A stretch of DNA of 64,000 nt, taken from contig JAJDVI010000033.1 in NCBI GenBank assembly GCA_022826195.1, positions 62,001-126,000 on the forward strand, given 5' to 3'. Both the position numbers and the translations under genes were made by a program. The notes below the pieces were generated by a model. That model had not been told where the DNA came from. It made no database searches and saw only the letters and a list, made by a program, of their open reading frames with translations. Source of the DNA: Acidobacteriota bacterium. Its GTDB lineage: Bacteria; Acidobacteriota; Vicinamibacteria; Marinacidobacterales; Marinacidobacteraceae. Each line of letters begins with the position of its first letter. Within the stretch, counting starts at the first letter, position 1. This document shows positions 61,034-64,000 of this stretch, one piece after another.

Positions 61034-61675
61034 TCAGCCCGGGAGGCCCGTCGGACAGGCGACGCCGGTGCCCCCGATGCCGCAGTAGCCGTCCGGGTTC
61101 TTCGCCAGGTACTGCTGGTGGTAGTCCTCGGCGTAGTAGAAGACGGGAGCCTCCCGGATCTCGGTGGTGACCGGGCCGTATCCCGCGGTCCGGAGCCGCT
61201 CCGCATACGCGTTCGAGGTCCGCTGCGCGGTCGTGTCCTGCTCGCTGCCCACCGTGTAGATCGCCGACCGGTACTGGGTCCCGACGTCGTTGCCCTGACG
61301 CATTCCCTGCGTCGGATCATGGTTCTGCCAGAAGATCCGCAGGAGTTCGTCGTACGTCACCTGCGCGGGGTCGAAGACCACGCGGACGATCTCCGCGTGT
61401 CCGGTGCGGCCTGTGCAGACCTCTCGGTAGTTCGGGTTGGGCGTCAGGCCCCCGGCGTATCCGACCGCGGTCGTGTACACCCCCGCCGCCGTCCAGAACA
61501 GGCGCTCGGCGCCCCAGAAGCAGCCCATCCCGAAGAGCGCCTCCTCCAGGCCCTGCGGCCAGGGCGGAGCCAGCGGAGTCTTCAGGACGAAGTGCTTTTC
61601 CGGAACCCGCATGAGTTCCAGCCGGCCCGCCAGGGCGCTCTCGGGCGACGGAAGCACGGGCTCGGAGAATCGCAT
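61034..61675 (-). CDS. msrA: Peptide-methionine (S)-S-oxide reductase
   Basis: [56 protein letters not shown]. Confidence 0.95.
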   Translation of the reverse strand: MRFSEPVLPSPESALAGRLELMRVPEKHFVLKTPLAPPWPQGLEEALFGMGCFWGAERLFWTAAGVYTTAVGYAGGLTPNPNYREVCTGRTGHAEIVRVVFDPAQVTYDELLRIFWQNHDPTQGMRQGNDVGTQYRSAIYTVGSEQDTTAQRTSNAYAERLRTAGYGPVTTEIREAPVFYYAEDYHQQYLAKNPDGYCGIGGTGVACPTGLPG

Positions 61676-61758
61676 GACCAACCGGCCGGAAGTCTACCCG
61701 GCGCCCGCCCGCCGCCCGGTCTCCGTTCCCCGCGGGGCTCCGTATACTCGCCGCCCCG

Positions 61759-63132
61759 GTGACCAACGACCTGCCAGCAGTCCTGGAGCGGGCCCGGCGG
61801 CTCGTCGAATCCGGCGAGACCACCTCCCGGCGGTTCCGCAGCGAAGCGCTCGCGGCGCTGGCGGCGGTCCTGCGGGAGCACCGCGAAACCTGGGAAGCGG
61901 CGGTCCGGGCGGATCTCGGGGCCCCGGCGTTCGAGACCTGGGCTACCCAGACGGGTCTGGTCCTCGCCGAAATCCGCCACGCCCGGCGAAACCTGCGGCG
62001 CTGGATGCGCCCCCGCCGGGTCGGCACCCCGCTCGCCGTCATGCCGGCGCGGAGTCGGATCGAACCCGCCCCGATCGGCGTCGTCCTGGTCATCGCGCCC
62101 TGGAACTACCCGCTCCAACTGAGTCTGGCTCCCGCCGTGGCGGCCATCGCCGCCGGCAACGCGGTGGTGATCAAACCCTCGGAGCACGCGCCGCGAACGG
62201 CGGGGAAGCTCGCCGAACTGGTGCCACCGGCGCTGCCGCCGGGGCTTGTCCAGGTGGTCGAAGGAGGACCGGAAACCGCCCAGGCGCTCCTCGGCCAGGG
62301 TTTCGACCACGTCCTGTTCACGGGCAGCCGGCGCGTCGGCGGCCTGGTGGCGGAAGCGGCGGGACGACGGCTCACGCCGGTCACCCTCGAACTGGGCGGC
62401 AAGTGCCCGGCCCTGGTGGACCGGAGCGCCGACCTGCGCCTCGCGGCGCGCCGCCTCGCGTGGGCCAAGTTCCTGAATGCCGGACAGACCTGCGTGGCAC
62501 CCGACTTCGTCCTCGTGCCCGCGGACCGTTACGACGAATTCGCGGCAAGGCTCGGCGAGAACCTCGAGCGGTTCTACGGAGGCGCCCCCGCGGATAGCCC
62601 CGACTACGGCCGGATTGTCCACGAGACCCACTTCCGGCGCCTGGAGCGGCTCCTTTCCGGCCTTCCCCTGCTGCGGGGCGGCGAGCGCGACGCGGAGCGG
62701 CTCCATTTCGCTCCCACGGTGACCGGGCCCTGGCCCGACGGGCACGCGGCGCAGCGGGAGGAGATCTTCGGACCCATCCTGCCGCTCCTCCCCTACCGGG
62801 ACCCGGACGAGGCCCTCACCGAGATCCGCGCCCATCCGGATCCGCTGGCGCTCTACGTGTTCGCCCGGCGGCGGGAACCCATTCGGCGCGCCGCGGCCGC
62901 GCTCCGTTCCGGGGCGCTCGTCACCAACGACGCGGTTGTCCACTGCGCCAACCCCGCGCTGCCTTTCGGCGGTGTCGGAAGGAGTGGCCATGGTTCCTAT
63001 CACGGGGTCCACGGCTTCGACCGGCTCTCCCAGAAGCGGGCGGTCCTGAACGCCGCCACCTGGCTCGATCCTCCGGTCCGCTATCCCCCCTATCGGGGAA
63101 AGCTCGGGCTCCTGAGGCTGCTGCTCCGTTGA
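61759..63132 (+). CDS. Aldehyde dehydrogenase family protein (class 3-like)
   Basis: VLVIAPWNYPLQLSLAPAVAAIAAGNAVVIKPSE; LELGGKCPALV; NAGQTCVAPDF. Confidence 0.93.
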   Translation: MTNDLPAVLERARRLVESGETTSRRFRSEALAALAAVLREHRETWEAAVRADLGAPAFETWATQTGLVLAEIRHARRNLRRWMRPRRVGTPLAVMPARSRIEPAPIGVVLVIAPWNYPLQLSLAPAVAAIAAGNAVVIKPSEHAPRTAGKLAELVPPALPPGLVQVVEGGPETAQALLGQGFDHVLFTGSRRVGGLVAEAAGRRLTPVTLELGGKCPALVDRSADLRLAARRLAWAKFLNAGQTCVAPDFVLVPADRYDEFAARLGENLERFYGGAPADSPDYGRIVHETHFRRLERLLSGLPLLRGGERDAERLHFAPTVTGPWPDGHAAQREEIFGPILPLLPYRDPDEALTEIRAHPDPLALYVFARRREPIRRAAAALRSGALVTNDAVVHCANPALPFGGVGRSGHGSYHGVHGFDRLSQKRAVLNAATWLDPPVRYPPYRGKLGLLRLLLR

Positions 63133-64000
63133 TGCACGCCGGGCAGGCTGGGGCGCTCCCCTTCGCCATCGACCCCCTCAGGCACCGGCCACGGATCGAG
63201 ACCCATGAGGCGGCAGCCGTCACGGGCGAACTGTGGGGACTCAAGGGGCGCGCCACTCCGCTCCCGGGCGAGCGCGACGCCAACTTCCTGCTCGAAGACG
63301 ATTCCGGGGCGCGGTTCGTGCTCAAGGTCAGCAGCGCGTCCGAGCGCCCCGCACGGCTCGGCCTTCAACAGGCTCTCATCGCCCGGGCCCGCGAGCGGGA
63401 TCCGGCCCTGCGCGTCCCCGAAGCCGTCCCGACCACGGGCGGCGGGCTGCCCGGATGGCGGGAGTTCGGCGGCCGCGGACACCGGGTGCGTCTGTTTCGC
63501 TACCTCGAGGGCCGGCCGTTCTCCGCGTTTCGGCGGCGGCCGCACGCCCTCCTGGAGTCCGCCGGTGGGCTTGTCGGCCGGGTCCAGCGCGCTCTCGACG
63601 GTTTCGACCATCCCGAACTGGACATCCACGAAATTCCCTGGGCGCCGGCCCACGCACCCGCCGTCATCGCCGCGGCCTCCGAGACTCTCCGTGAGGAGAG
63701 CGGCTTCGGGACCTACCGAGGCGTTGCCGACGCGGTCCGGGACGGCCTGCCGGACCTCCTGGCCCTCCCCGCCGGAGCGCTCCACAACGACGCCAACGAC
63801 GACAACCTCCTCCTCGCCACGGGAACGCCCGAAACGGCAAGACCGGAGGACGTTGCACTCCTGGACTTCGGGGACTCGGTGCGGGGTCCGCTGATCTGCG
63901 AGGCGGCGACGGCGGCCCTCTACACCGCCGCCGCCGCCTGCGGACCGCTCCGGGCGGCCGCGCGGGTGCTCGCCGGATTCGCGGCGGAGCGACCGGTCAG
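63132..64000 (+). CDS. Phosphotransferase (APH-like kinase) domain protein, truncated at window edge; possibly N-terminus of a kinase-aminotransferase fusion
   Basis: TGATG overlap with ALDH; open frame to window end, absent from ORF track: WGLKGRATPLPGERDANFLLEDDSGARFVLKVSS..., ALHNDANDDNLLL. Confidence 0.8.
   Translation, partial: MHAGQAGALPFAIDPLRHRPRIETHEAAAVTGELWGLKGRATPLPGERDANFLLEDDSGARFVLKVSSASERPARLGLQQALIARARERDPALRVPEAVPTTGGGLPGWREFGGRGHRVRLFRYLEGRPFSAFRRRPHALLESAGGLVGRVQRALDGFDHPELDIHEIPWAPAHAPAVIAAASETLREESGFGTYRGVADAVRDGLPDLLALPAGALHNDANDDNLLLATGTPETARPEDVALLDFGDSVRGPLICEAATAALYTAAAACGPLRAAARVLAGFAAERPV

Overview
High-GC bacterial chromosomal window, densely coding. Phylum not determined; the gene content is in the style of Acidobacteriota or Gemmatimonadota, which is inference only. 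I see no rRNA, tRNA, CRISPR array, phage or autonomous transposon. Main content: tandem S9 peptidases followed by HupE/UreJ-like and two PQQ-propeller genes, and then an orphan third S9 C-terminus (gene remnant); a cold-shock gene; a double-amidohydrolase protein; a tandem pair of lipoproteins with a eukaryotic-style Spondin_N signature; hflKC; a ~15.5 kb single-strand operon (DUF4159 / VWA-GATase / caspase-fold C13-like / TPR-MA peptidase / DUF4159 / MoxR / DUF58 / BatA-VWA / DUF4175); a methionine/one-carbon and housekeeping block (YitJ-like HMT-MTHFR, argS, lepB, bshC, metH, msrA); and a truncated kinase-like gene at the right edge that the ORF track missed. The most unusual non-coding signals are (i) a dispersed two-hairpin palindromic repeat family (core GCGATGCCGGCCGGAGGCCGGCGCTCC) with compensatory stem changes, in head-to-head pairs, one copy having entered the MoxR/Bat operon with a 28-bp duplication of the downstream gene start; and (ii) a ~183-bp MITE-like inverted-repeat element next to metH whose end supplies the stop codon of the neighbouring gene.
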